Assembly (NCBI GenBank): GCA_003008705.1
Contig: PDUO01000004.1
Location: forward strand, 310,001 to 374,000
Direction of reading: 5' to 3'
Length of the DNA stretch: 64,000 bases
From: Pezicula radicicola
Lineage: Eukaryota; Ascomycota; Leotiomycetes; Helotiales; Dermateaceae
Shown piece after piece: positions 11,116 to 22,970 of this stretch; positions within the stretch are counted from its first letter, which is position 1; each line of letters starts with the position of its first letter. Made by a program: the position numbers and the translations under genes. The notes under the pieces were generated by a model that was given only the letters and a program-made list of their open reading frames with translations, had not been told where the DNA came from and did not search any database.

Positions 11116-12853
11116 TTATGAGAAGCGTCGGTGTGGGTCTTGTTGTGTCATAATCTGTTGCGGGTGGTGCATTGGAGGGGCTGCCATGCCATAGGGATTT
11201 TGCTGCATTTGATTACCGTATCCATCCAATGTGTTCTGCATAACCATGCCATTGAGGCCTTGTTGTTGTGAGACTGGGCAATCCTTATGCGCTAAGAGAA
11301 GTGTTTTCAGGTTGACAACTTCCTCTCTTAAACTTGAAATTTGGGCGCTAAGCGAATCATTTTCAGCGCTGAACATTTCAACCTTGGTTTGCAAGTTCTG
11401 GAGCCACTGCTTCTTGCGTTGTCTACATTTCAGTGCGGCAACCCTACGGCGTGTTAGCATGGGTAATAGATAAATATAGCTGAAAACACATGCCTATTTC
11501 GCTCCAGGAAGTTTTTTCTCTTCTCCTCATCAGTCATCTTTTTACCATTGGCGTTGTACTCGTCTTTATTCATATCAGGCTCTTCTTCAGAAGGTGGTTC
11601 AGGTTCCATTTGCATAGACATATTTGCGTTGCCATTGTTGCCCTTGGACTTCTTGCCGGCTGGTTTTGTCGGAGTATCTTCTGCTTTGCGTCGACCGTTG
11701 GGTTGTTGGGGCTGCTGTGATGTTGATCCTCTCTTGCCCTTTCCCCTTGTATTGGGTCTTTGTTGTCGCTGTTCACTCTCATCAGAAAATCCTCCACTAA
11801 CCTCACTGACACCTCGGCCAGAATCGATAGAGCCGTTAGCATTGCGGTTTGCCATATGCGGGGATGTTTCTGTTGATTGACTTTGCATTGGCATCGATTG
11901 AGGGTGTGGATGTGCGTGGACAGGCATTTGGTTGGCCATAGCATAACCCGGTTGTTGATTGCGACCGTTGTTGGCGTTATTTAACAAGAACAGGGTATTG
12001 GCCGCTTCGTTTGTATCGAATTGGCCAGATTGTTGAGGCTTTACGTCCATACCATTGAGGTCTTGTGGCTGCGATGTGATATTGGGTTGTTGCTGTTGGG
12101 CCTGCGCTTGTACCTGTGCAGCTTCTCTCGCCTTAGCGCTCATGGCAGTGCGATGGAACTCAAGTGTTCCGGGTGTAGCACCACCGTTCACGAGTGATTG
12201 GAAAATCACCTGAGAATTTGGACTTGGCTCTGGAAACATAGAACCACCGCCACCTGGTGTCAAACCTGATCTCAGACCCGACTCATTAGGAGTTGGGAAG
12301 CCTCCTCGTAAATGATGTTGATCGCTAAAATAATCGTCCTTTGCCGGACCTGAAAGCATCGCAGGACTGAGAGGTCCTGAACGCAGGCTGCTCCAGAAAC
12401 TCGGTGTGATACCTGAGCCTACGGCAGGCGAGGTAAGCGCGTTGACAGAAGGCAGTTTTATTGTGCCGCCAGGTGTCTGCTGTCCTCCACCATTCGCGCC
12501 GCCTCCTGCGAATGAGTTTTCGAAGGGATTCGTTTCGAATGCGAGATGGCCGTGGTTGCCAGAGAAGTAGTCGGGAGTATTCGATGCCTGTACGGGTCGG
12601 GGCGGAGGAGCAAGAGGTTCCGCATTGGTGACTTCGGGCTTTATTGATGCATCGTCTTGCTTCGAGTCCTTGGTAATGTCTGGATGGCAGTTAGGTACAT
12701 GTATAACTTATGGCGACGACACGCGATTGAACAAGCACAAAGAGAATTATAGTATAGCGCCGACATACCTGCTAGCGATGATGGCTCAATCTTGGATTGT
12801 ATGGGTGACTTCAAGTCCCCTTTCGTTGTTGTGTCTTTTGGAGAGTTCCCCAT
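11116..12853 (-). CDS. atfA: AtfA/Atf1-type bZIP transcription factor
   Basis: Exons 12853-12769, 12679-11494 and 11443-11116 give 532 aa. The first half carries the Aft1/HRA-type segment, recognisable from PAPPPRP-like and PDYFS motifs and from TPSFWSSLRSGPLSPAM. The C-terminal part is a bZIP: basic region RNRVAALKCRQRKK (N-x7-R signature) followed by a leucine zipper and the conserved LLLAHKDCPVSQQQG. Members are ATF/CREB-family factors that bind CRE-like sites and act downstream of the Hog1/SakA stress MAP kinase in stress response, conidial tolerance and development. Several SP/TP sites are visible in exon 2, consistent with MAPK control. The second intron (11444-11493) starts with GC, not GT, and splits the arginine codon of the DNA-binding region. 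The first intron (12680-12768) has a standard GTATGT donor and CCTAAC branch. Start ATG has A at -3. Confidence 0.95.
11444..11493 (-). other. GC-AG intron of atfA
   Basis: Reads GCATGT...GCTAACACGCCGTAG on the minus strand, 50 bp. Exact removal restores RNRVAALK; no GT donor nearby does so. Confidence 0.88.
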
Positions 12854-13879
12854 GATTGAGTTCGCGGTCGTGTGAGGGGAAAGCGAGTGGCTACTGCTCC
12901 GAGCCGGTATGCTTACACACAATGACGACGTGCGTGTACTTACAAGATCTACTCTGACGGGCAAGAAGCGATATGTGCTGCCCAGTTAGCTGGTATAGGG
13001 TAGCTTGGGACTTGGGTGGCCGTTTGATTGTGTCTGTCGAGAATGACCTCACTGGGTATGATGATGTCAGTCGTGCGCCTCGTTTTCGTTTTGCCCTGCG
13101 AAAGACTCGTTAAAACTGCACAACCAAGTTCCCTCTCACACCCAGACTCACCACAACCAATTTAGAAAACTTCAGGATCGAGAGCACTTCACCCCAAGAT
13201 GCGATAACGACAGAGTCAATTGCGCAGAGGTGGTATCGAGATGATGACGGATGACTATTGTCGGGGAAGGGTGTGGGTTGTTGATGGTGTTTGAGGACGG
13301 CGCAAGAATCTGTCGCTGTCTGGCTCTGGCTCGAGTGGCGACCGACCCCTTACAAATTCAGTTCTTGCAAGCTCCGCGCTCTTCGCGACGAATTGCGCAA
13401 GACGAAGACGGGAGACTGTAAAGGTTGGTACAAAGAAAGTATTGTATTACATTCACTGTTTCGATGGTCAAAAGGCCGTCTGGGTCTGGCGGTCGGGAGA
13501 CTCGTCGCTGTTCTGTCGAAGTCGAATTATGGCTGGTGACGTAGACACTTTATGGGCGGCTTTTCTTTGTCTTGGGACCGTCAAGTGGCACGCTTAAAGC
13601 AGTCAGATCCCTTCAGGAACACAACACGGCGGGATCTATCTATGTAGGAAGTAGATAGATCAGATGGTCAATAAGAAGGTCTCCTTCGTGTGTAAGTCTA
13701 CAATTCTCAGCGCGCGATACTGTGGTGGTAGAGGGAATGCGGCTCTGCGAATGCTGGAGTGGCAGACTCGAGATCGTGAGTTGATTTTTCTTGGGGGGAA
13801 ATGACACGGAGAATGACGAGCGTATGACGACGAACACTGAGAAAGCGCAAAGTGCTGGGTGGGTCCCACTAACGCTGCA

Positions 13880-13915
13880 CCAATCGCGGCACCAATTCGC
13901 TTGGCCAATCACGTG
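13880..13915. promoter_or_regulatory. Triple CCAAT box with adjacent ATCACGTG E-box
   Basis: CCAAT at 13880, 13892 and 13905 (12-13 bp apart), with the last overlapping ATCACGTG at 13908-13915. It lies about 1 kb upstream of the atfA start. CCAAT is the site of the fungal CBC/HAP complex and CACGTG of bHLH factors; binding here is inference. Confidence 0.45.
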
Positions 13916-14503
13916 GATGAGAGACGTGGAGCTTGTGCCGGTTCGGGTCTGGCGCTAGCCCTGCTTAGAAATGCAAGGCACGATCGATATTCAACCTCTT
14001 TCCCCCCTTCTTTGACTCGGCAGTCATTGTTGATTGTTGCCTTCCATTATGAATGATTATTACTCCGTACTGTAAGTATGGTGCAGTATAAAGATACGAG
14101 AATCGAGGGTGTCATTGTACTCTCATGGACTATAATGTAAACCAAAGATAAACAATTAAGGTGGACCAATGCTAGAGTTTTAGGACGAACACCTGTCGTG
14201 GCAGTAGTAGCAGTTCTCGGGTAATTTTTTCAGTCCATACACCTAAGTACACATAGTTTAAAGCTACGTACGAAGTACATAGTCACAACTTCTACGTACC
14301 ACTTCACCGGTGCATGGTTTTTTCAAGTTACAAAACATTCGTGATTTTCTGTAAGGTCATTCATTTCTTGGTGTATTTGTCTTCTGTGTTTCTATTTTAG
14401 GTGCGTTACCAGTATCTGCCAGAAAATACACCATCTCGGGTACCTACCTCATCCACCTGACACTTGTTATCAGCAACAGACATTATCTAAAATCTTACCT
14501 AGG

Positions 14504-14621
14504 TACGAAGGCCAGATTTTAAAGTAATGGTCTTGGTCCAAGCGTTTTGGCTGTGAAATGGATTGATTTGGGTGAAGAAACGCTTGGACCAAGCCCATTA
14601 CTTTAAAACTCGGCCTTCGTA
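14504..14621. repeat. Long imperfect inverted repeat (hairpin, 44-bp arms)
   Basis: Left arm 14504-14547 and right arm 14578-14621 match at 40 of 44 positions in inverted orientation, separated by a 30-bp loop. The arms contain TTTTAAAGTAATGG and CTTGGTCCAAGCGTTT. It could be a miniature inverted-repeat element remnant or a hairpin RNA source. Confidence 0.9.
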
Positions 14622-15068
14622 TGTATATGTTACTTGTCTTTAGGTACTTTTTTTTTCCGGCCTTGTTTGCCTGTTTAGAAGGCTTACTGGGTTTGAGTAA
14701 CACACTTCATGTAGTGAGCATTGCTTATATATCGATATCGGGCTAATGAAATAATCTTTTTTTAAAGCAATTTACATGGTGCCTAAGGTACCTATCTAGA
14801 CCAGAGCTATAATCTAGGCGCAAACTAAGATGCGAAGGCCTTTAATATTCTGTTCGTGTTTTATAAATCGGGGTGCGAAGGATTTCCTGAATCTTCGAGG
14901 AAACTGTAATAATGCATCTTTGGTAGCGCAAAATAAGTGGAATTGTTCAGAACACCAATAACCCATAATATTGGACGACGAGATAGCTAATCATGGCAAC
15001 TAAATATGCGAGATACCCAAGTAGTAGAAAATAATGCCATTATACACTACCTATCATCAGAAAATAAG

Positions 15069-16383
15069 CTAAAGCTTCGAACTCCCCCCAACAGCCGCCA
15101 ATCTAAATCCATGCCTCGGAGCATGAACCCTCACAACCTTCCCTTCGCTAGTCTTAGTCTCAATAACAATCTCCTTCCCATCCAAAGCAACTAAAGTTCC
15201 ACGATCCTTATTCTTAAACCCCGAGTCAATCGGCCATACTTGAACTTCCTGACCTTTCTTCAATCCGGTCGGATCACTTGCATCCACTGCGCCCTCCGAC
15301 TCAGCAAACTCAGCAGTTCCAATTTGCGCAACCGCTTCTGAACCTTTTAAAGTCTTAGGTTTACCGGCTGTTTTGGCAGCTGCTGAGACGGCGTTGTTGA
15401 ACCGTTCGATCCAGGCGAAGACTTTGGGGAATTGTTGTGGGGATATGATAGACTCTGGTAGAGCACCTTTGAGACCTTTAAGCCAGTGAAAAGGGCAGAC
15501 CGCTGTTGAAAATCGGAGAGTTAGTATACCTGGAAAGAAATAATATGGGGCTTGGTAACTGGAGTAACTTACCCTCGATATCAGCTAAGGATGGACCATC
15601 AGTCTTCAAAATCCACTCCCTCCCATCCGCCAACAGCGTAGTCTCCAGAAACTCAAAGGCCCCCTTTATCTCCACCAAAGCCTCAGGACGCATTTTCTCA
15701 ATATTCTCCTTTGACCAACTCCTCCCAGTATACTGCTCTCTATCTTTTATAAACTTCTCATCTTTGAGCAGTGGCATACTCGTAGGTATTAATTGTGAAG
15801 CTCGCAGAAATATTCCATTATCGACCGTCCAGTGTTCGAGTAGTCTTTGGATCGCTTTTTGATCGGGCGAAGATGCCGAGATCTTGGGTTGGCTTGGGAA
15901 GAGTTCTTCGAGCTTTGAGATGATGAGTCGTGTGTCGTTGTAGATGTCGCGACCGATTGCTACAAGTGGGATTCGTCGGTATTGTACACCCAATGCTGCG
16001 ACATCTGGGCGCGGCATAACCGGTGGTTGAGACTGCGATGTAGTCAGTATTAAGCCTGAAAGGGGTACGGGAGAAGCTTACACATTGCGAATATGGGATT
16101 CCTCGAAGGTTCAGATACCAGACAACTCTGCATCAATTTTTTCAGTTGCTGGTCAATTGTAAGTCTCAACAACCATTGACTTACCTTCTAGCATATGGCG
16201 AGAACTATAGAAACATACAATGTCAGTGATCTAGCTGTATAAACAAAAGAACCTCTCAAAAGCTCATTGTACTGAAAGGAAACCACACAAAGAGCGACGC
16301 CGCGATTGTTGCGCTAGCTCACCCCAGAGATTGAAAATACGTACGCTGTAATGATACAGAATGATTTCCTTATTAGAAGCCAT
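15069..16383 (-). CDS. Glutathione S-transferase-like protein with C-terminal beta-rich extension
   Basis: Five exons: 16383-16345, 16204-16185 (20 nt), 16127-16082, 16032-15573 and 15502-15069, giving 332 aa. The assembled N-terminus reads ILYHYSFSPYARRVVWYLNL, a thioredoxin-fold GST N-domain with the usual Y/S-containing active-site loop. It continues GIPYSQCSQPPVMPRPD and then YRRIPLVAIGRDIYNDTRLI, where the cis-proline and the Asp-Thr pair for glutathione contact are expected. An all-helical C-domain follows. The last roughly 75 residues (GLKKGQEVQVWPIDSG onward) look like a small SH3/KOW-type beta barrel, seen in some fungal GST-like proteins. Function is probably glutathione-dependent conjugation or reduction; substrate unknown. 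The 20-nt exon is supported by reading-frame continuity and family motif. Confidence 0.85.
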
Positions 16384-17814
16384 GATAAGATAAACAAACA
16401 CAAAAATTAAACTTCGGAATGATTCAATTCTAGGATCGTTTGAACCGTGCTGTTTATTCAAGGAGGACCTACCTGCGTTTGATTAGAAATATGGGAATTC
16501 AGGAATCCACTGTCGTCACTTTCCCCAGGTTTTTCACAATACCTCGGTTCGGAGTTAAGCAGGGGTATTGATTTCGCTTACAACCCCTTTCTCCTCAGCC
16601 TTGACTGAAGCTGCACTACTGAAGCTATTCGGAAGTACCCGAACAACTAGGTAGCTTTAGAATATGGGCCATTTGGGCAGGGATTTGACGCTCTGCTCGT
16701 CTACAATCGCTTAACGCATCTCAGAGACAAATACAGGAAGTTTATTGGCTGGAACTGCTCCGTTTGATAGATACTTTATTGCACGTCCCTATGGCCCAAG
16801 CGTTGACCAATATTCGAGGGAAGGGATATTCAACTACTATCCGCTTTGTAGAGATTTTTTGACGGCCAAGAAATAAATTAACGACCCGACGAAACAAAAT
16901 TATTTTGAAACGGAGGACTGAGCATTAGAAGTCGTTTCAACAGACAGCATAAAAGACGAGTCAGTCATATATCGTAGGTACGGGTCCAATATCAATATCA
17001 ATCTGGAGGATTCTCTTGGATTACCGGTATTACAGGAAAGGCTGTTTATATCCCTGCTCCCGCATTTCATAAATAACAAATAAGGTTCATACGAAGTAGA
17101 GGTCCAACGCTCCGCGGTGAAATGACTTCTATTTCATTTTTTGCATCGATAAGGGACAGGGACAGGGACACAAAAGTCGAACTTACATAGCACCCAAAGT
17201 AGGTATACAAAATACTACTCAATAATATCTACTATTTTTCCTAAACTATTTTCCCTAAGACCTTACAAATACCATGCACACTTCTCACGCGGGAGCGGAT
17301 ACCAATTTATTTTCCCCCTAGTAACGCCTTCATCGAGTCTTGGGACCCATATATCCATATCCCAAGTCCTCGTGTAAAGATATAACAAAAAACTGTGTAT
17401 GAATCCAACATTAGTCGCTAGGTAGGTACGGATGGTGCCATCTCAAGGAGCATACAGGTTTCAAGTCTTGCTGTAGAAAAGAAACTAGGGAGGTGCAAGG
17501 AAAGTCGAGTCGGTGAATTGTTGCTGCAAGTCCATGATACTCATTGCTTTGACAGCTGAGAGTAGTAGTGTCGTCGTAATTGCTTCCGGATCGCACTAAG
17601 TCTTTCCACAGCAAGAGCTCCCAGGTCCCAGGGGGAAAAAAGTCCAACTCGTAAACACATACAATCACACAATTTTCCATACCAATCCCACAAATACCGT
17701 CGAAGTTTCAAACTTCAAACTCCCAAAACCCCAATATGATAACACAATCTAAACAATCTCAATCTCTTTCCCCACATTTACCAAGCTCACCACTGAGAAC
17801 TAGAAGTAAACACT
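16384..17814. other. Intergenic, no gene seen
   Basis: Upstream of the GST-like gene and downstream of the small orphan. Contains a short (GGGACA)n tract at 17152-17170. Frames at 17411-17680 lack support. Confidence 0.5.
17152..17170. repeat. (GGGACA)3 short tandem repeat
   Basis: Three tandem copies read directly. Confidence 0.9.
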
Positions 17815-18084
17815 TCATCTCCGACAAGCAGGACTCCAACTCTCCGCAGGAAAGTTAACTGGGCTTGGTGGTGGAGGAGCAGGAGGATGTTGATGTTCGT
17901 TCTGTTCGTAACCATTAGATTGTTTGCGTTCCAGATATGTGTAACCGTATGGTGAACGAGTGGATTTGAGGTTTAGATATAAGGAGACATCTTGGCCTAG
18001 GGTGCTAGACGTAAGGAGTGAGAGTCGTTTACGGGGGACGGGGAGTGCGAGGACTGTGTTTGAGGTTGGGGTTGAGGTTTGCAT
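17815..18084 (-). CDS. Small hypothetical protein, 89 aa
   Basis: Not a family I recognise. The frame starts at an ATG in strong context (CAAAATG) that is the first ATG after a well-formed intron in the leader (18159-18214: GTGAGT donor, CACTAAC branch, CTCAG acceptor). The protein has a basic PVPRKRLSLL stretch, a central SPYGYTYLERK segment and a proline-rich tail (HPPAPPPPSP) with two late cysteine/arginine residues. The frame remains open upstream across the leader intron but has no earlier Met, so the start is not in doubt if the locus is transcribed. No signal peptide or membrane segment is obvious. Could be a lineage-specific protein or a chance frame in a non-coding transcript. Confidence 0.45.
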   Translation of the reverse strand: MQTSTPTSNTVLALPVPRKRLSLLTSSTLGQDVSLYLNLKSTRSPYGYTYLERKQSNGYEQNEHQHPPAPPPPSPVNFPAESWSPACRR

Positions 18085-21020
18085 TTTGACGGGTTTTATG
18101 GATTTTTGCTTTCGGAGTTTGGGGTTTGGTGAAGGGAAGAATATTTGGTGGTGTTGATCTGAGGAGTTGGTTGTTAGTGAACTGAACCTGATTGTCCAAA
18201 GCTGAAATACTCACTCAAAGACGCCGATGTCTTACTGTAGGTGAGATAATAGAAGGTTGTATACTCTTCTCTTTTCCTCGACTAAGGTCACAAAAGTATA
18301 TCGATGACTACAGTACCGCAGTTATTTGTTAAACGCAAAATCCAATAAGCAAAAAAAGTCGGTGAAGGAAGAAGTCGGTGAAGCAAGCAAACAAGATTTT
18401 GAGAGGCAAGAGAAGAAGGAAGTCATCCAAGAGAGGCGGCAGATCCCCCAGCTTTATGAATTGCAAATTTCCCACAGAATGCATCCTTCCACTGTTCCCT
18501 AGTCTCGAGATAATCCCCCAGATACCCGAAAGCCTGAACCCGGTCTCACATTAGGGAGAGAGAGGGGAATCTGGAATCTGGGTGGATAGAACAGGGGGGA
18601 AAAGGAATGCATCAAGCCCCCCAGCAAAGACAAACACAAAAAACGGTGCGGTTCAGTCAGTAAGAAAACCTTGTTGAACCAGGGATTCTCAACTTTCCGA
18701 CTCCCCCGGAAACCCAGAACTCGCGTGCAATCCTGGCATTTCGTGGGGTTTAGTTTTTTGGAGACACAGGACAGGGGCTGTTTTGTGGATGACTCTTAGG
18801 CGAGGAATCAGAAATGCCCTTCGTTACTTCGTAGGGAGATCCGGAGGATTGGGGCTAATAACTTTACTGTCTGCATTAAGCTAGCTTTTTGGCTGATGCC
18901 ACATCATTCATCGCTCATATTTTGATTGCTTTAGGCTTATATCATGTCATATTTCGTATTTTCAATCAATTCTTAGATGAATGAATGAAAATAAGGCAGG
19001 TACAGTAATAGCCGTGGAGCATGGGGATGATGAAATGTCATGTAAGTGAAGAAGGCAGAGAGCTGAGGAGAGTGACAGCGGGGTTAGCGATGGTTGATTG
19101 GGTGGTCATTGGTGATTTCTGGCCGCCGAAATATTGAACTGTTGGGGAGGAGTTGCAGAGTACGAGCGAGAATGAATGAGGCCGGGTTTCTCGAAAGGCC
19201 CTATCGCCGTATCATGCATTCCAACACAACTCTACCGTAACCGTAACTCTCCGAGCTGAGATCGAGGATTGTGGGGGCTTACAAGGCGTTTCTGGGCTGC
19301 CTGATGGTTTGCTGGCTTGATCCGGGGACACTTTAATATTGGATGAAGCGTGGGGTGTGCTGGCTTTGCAACCACCAAACAAGCCTTGGTCCTTGATTTT
19401 TATGTGTTGCAAGGTGCATGTCCAGTACAGAACAGTCAGTACCTTACACAGTCAGTCTTACAGCGCATCATGGTTTGGATTTCCAATGAAGAATTCCGGC
19501 TAGCCCAGAAGTCTATGCAATGAACGACCACCCTCAACCACCCATGGCATCGTACACGAAATACTGTAATTGGAGGAACAGCAGCAGCACTGTCGCTGAA
19601 GGCTGCGGATTGACAAAGGATGGTATCATCTTCAATTAGAAACCGACACAACAGGGACGGGCCACTCCTTCCGTGCTTCCGGGCCGACCGGGTTGATGAT
19701 AATGGACGAACCACGTATGCCGAAATTTGGGATGCTACTATGCTACTTGCACCCACCTCCTACCTTACTGTCGAAAAGAAGTCAAAGTCAGTGTTTCGAT
19801 ACAAGGCACCGACCGCCTTTCATGCCATTATTCATTGTCATGTTTCCAAGAATGAGGCGAAGAAGAAATAACGAGAGACCTCCGCGGCCACCAAGTGTAT
19901 AATAGGTACGTTCTCACTCGCTGCTGTTCCAAACTTCCACGCACCTCTGCCACGTCAAGAACACTACGACCAAAAGAAGCTGAGACTCGGATGTCTTTGA
20001 ATTTTCCGGGAAGGCTTGGCTCGCTGCTTTCGTTGTCCGATTCACCAGTTCATTCTTCCCTGTTTGTGGTGGTTCAAAGTACTCTGCACGGTAAGAGAGA
20101 TTACCTTCGGTCAGAGTCTAGACTCGGTAGGCCACCCCAGTTCCCCCGGACCCCGGTCTCTCGGAATGATGAACCGTCCCACGAAAGTAAAAGCGGTGGA
20201 ATGTAAGGCTGTTGTCTCGGTATTCAACAGATTAGCTAAGTTGAAGTATTTTGCTGTCGTCATATCTGATGATGTTTATTTTCTAGAAGCTGCTTGGATC
20301 CTTGGAAATTAGAAGAAGGAAACAAAAAAAAAAGTAAGTATTTCGCAGGTTGCCAAAGGAATCAGAGGGCCAGCCACTCCTCGAAAGTATTTGCTGCAAA
20401 GCAAGACAACTGTTACTGTTGCAATCGGGCTTCAATGCATTCATCCTCAAGTATATCACAGTAGCCACGCATGAACGTGGAACCTCAAGTTGTACAGCAA
20501 AATACTCTCGAGTTACCTCCAGGTCACAACCGTAGTTAATAATATCAGGCTATTAAGCTACCAGGTTCTAATGAAAAGCTGTGTCACCTCGCAAATTTAG
20601 CACGGCAGGCAAGCAATCACTTAGCAAGAAGTCTTAAGGGGTCTTCATCATAAATCATTGATTTCTCACTACATCTAAAGTAGAGTGAGTGAAGTAATAG
20701 CCTAGAGCTGTGCGTGCTCGGAGCGAGAAGTATAACGCCAAATCCCACAAACCATCCCTCCGAATGCCAGAAGAAAGAACCACAGCCTAACCGATCTAAT
20801 GGCCTTGAAATACTACAAAAACGCTATGCAAGGCCTATCTTGTCGTAGCCTAAGTCAAAGTAACTACCCTATGCCTTCCCCGAAAACGCCGCCGCAATGC
20901 TGTGAGAGTTGAGTGAACAAAGAAAACTAACTCTGTGAGGCTGGAGTCGCCATGCTGGGACTATACCGCCTAAAAAATCTACCAGATGAGTGTTTCAGTT
21001 GGTGTGATTTGGTGAGGCGA
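18085..21020. other. Long intergenic stretch, no supported gene
   Basis: About 2.9 kb. Apart from the leader intron of the small orphan (18159-18214) I see no feature. Open frames at 19436-20312 overlap on both strands, lack domains and do not join across plausible introns. Confidence 0.5.
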
Positions 21021-22970
21021 TTACAGCTCTCTATAGTCGCTGGGTCTCGCTCTTCGTTGTCTCCCCTGGTGGCGATGCGGATTTACGGGTTTCCGAAAAT
21101 AAGCATTATCCTCTTCATTAGGCAATGGTTCAGCAAAAACTGTCTTCTGTTGATTTTGGAAACCTCCAGCTGCTCCTCCAAGTCCAGCGCCATTTGATTG
21201 ACCATGACCCATATTACCATTCATCATCCCCATACTACTCATATTTCCCATGCCACCGCCATATCCATTTCCATACATGTTCATCCCATTCATACTAGGG
21301 AAGCCGCCTCCAAAGCCGTTCATTCCCATCATGGGCATACCCATCATCGGATTCATCCCCATTCCGAAGTTGTTCATCATGTTAGGCATACCCGCTCCAT
21401 ATCCATTGCCATACATACCCATACCATTCATATTAGGGAAGCCGGCCATGGGGTTCATACCATTCATCATTGCCTGTTGCTGCTGCTGTAGAAGAGCTGC
21501 TTGTTGCTGTGCCTCTTGTTGCTTTTGCATGGCTTTGGGTGCCTTTGGGATTTTGGGATTTTCAAGTAGCTCTTCAGCAGGGCGTTTCTTTATGGCTCCA
21601 CTTTCTGACTTTACTGGTGTTGTTTCCGACTTAGGACTCGCCGATGCGGGTTGTGATAATTTGACAGTTTGGGGTGACTTTGGTGATGGCGTAGGAGTCT
21701 TTGCCTTCTCATTTGACTTGACTGGCACTGACTCGGGTTTTACGCTTGGACTCTTTGACCGCTCCTTTTCCTTCTTTGCGGCATTCTTCTCTTCTAAATA
21801 CTCTTTGATCTTGGTGGATGTGGCATCGTCAGGCTTCAGATCATCAATCAACACTCCATCGGCCTGACAGCCGGGACAGGTAAAATCGCTTTCGATAAGC
21901 GCATTGGTAATGCATTCATTGCAGTACGTCTTGTCACAACAAGGCGTCTTCATTGGGTCTATGAAAATTCTCTTGTCGATGGCACACTCCAATCCTCGAT
22001 CCTGCAATTCTTTATCACCCAATTTAGCAGCCTCCAGGGCTGCAGCAGAAGACTTGGTCTTTGCCTGGAACTTTTCCCATGACGCCTTGTCTGGCTCTGC
22101 AATCACATATTCTCCTTCCGCATTGACCATGACACCTGATGGGGCTTTTGAGTCATCAGTGGTACCATCACCAGTTAACTGTACTGGCTTTTCTACTTGC
22201 TTGAGAAATGATCTTGGGATTCCAGTAGTACGCTTGACTCTTGGCTTGTTATCGAAGGTTGGGTCATCATTAGTTGGGCAGACTTGAATCCAGTGTCCTT
22301 TCTCTCCACATCGATAGCAGACGTAGCCAGTAGGGGGTTCGTGATCGGGGACGTTAGGTGGTGGCTGGCCTTTCTTATTCGCACCAGGTCTGAATATTGG
22401 AGTTTGGCTGATGAACGTTAGCATGTACCAGGCCCCGAGAAAGGAAATATAGACTTACTGTGCCATCTCTTCTTGTTGAGCTGACCATTGCTCACTCTGC
22501 GCCGCAAACATAGCTGCCATGCGTTCTTCCTCGGTCGTGGCACTGTCCATCTTGGAAGCGCCATTCGTGATAGATGTTGCTGGCTTAGCCATTGACTTCG
22601 CCTGTTCTTTTCGGGAAGAGTTCTTGGCATGTACTGGCATTTTACCTGACATGTATCTTGCTGCTCTCCCTGCACCTGGCTTGATCGGTGGTAGTCGTCG
22701 GGCGACAACGGACGTAGATCGAGGAATTATCGTGGTGTCATCGTCGTACTCTGCACTTGAGTTAGTTCCATTCCATGTTAGAAGAGGTGATGTAAACATA
22801 CCTTGATTCTCTTCGTCGTAGATCGCGAGGTCGAAATCAGTTCCGTCACCTAGGCCACTCTTGATGATGATATCACGCTTGAGCTCAAACACTGAGATAC
22901 CAGTACCATCAAACTCAACTCTGGAAGGCTCCTTTTGAGACTTGAACTTGAAGAAAACTGAGGACGTCAT
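21021..22970 (-). CDS. mpe1: Mpe1, cleavage and polyadenylation factor subunit
   Basis: Exons 22970-22802, 22750-22459 and 22407-21021 give 615 aa. The first 75 residues are a DWNN ubiquitin-like domain (VFFKFKSQKEP, FDLAIYDEENQEYDDDTTII). A CCHC zinc knuckle (CYRCGEKGHWIQVC) lies near residues 183-196 and a RING/U-box-like finger near 295-340 (CAIDKR...CCDKTYCNECI...CPGC). DWNN-knuckle-RING order defines Mpe1/RBBP6. Mpe1 is a subunit of the nuclear CPF complex that senses the poly(A) signal and activates mRNA cleavage and polyadenylation; RING-linked ubiquitin ligase activity is also attributed to the family. The C-terminal third is low-complexity, with glutamine and Met/Gly/Asn-rich repeats (NPMMGMPMMGMNG) typical of filamentous fungi, ending in a basic tail. 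Both introns are 51 bp with CTAAC branches. Confidence 0.95.

Larger units (their letters stand above)
12854..15068. other. atfA upstream region and downstream flank of the GST-like gene
   Basis: About 2.2 kb without a supported gene. It contains a CCAAT/E-box cluster (13880-13915) and a large hairpin-forming inverted repeat (14504-14621). Frames at 13291-14056 show no domain or splice support. Confidence 0.55.

Noticed and set aside
13291..14056. Several frames upstream of atfA on both strands
   Set aside because: Mutually overlapping, without domains; better explained as promoter and leader.
19436..20312. Cluster of overlapping 80-106-codon frames
   Set aside because: Arginine/serine-rich frames on both strands with no motif and no way to join them by introns.
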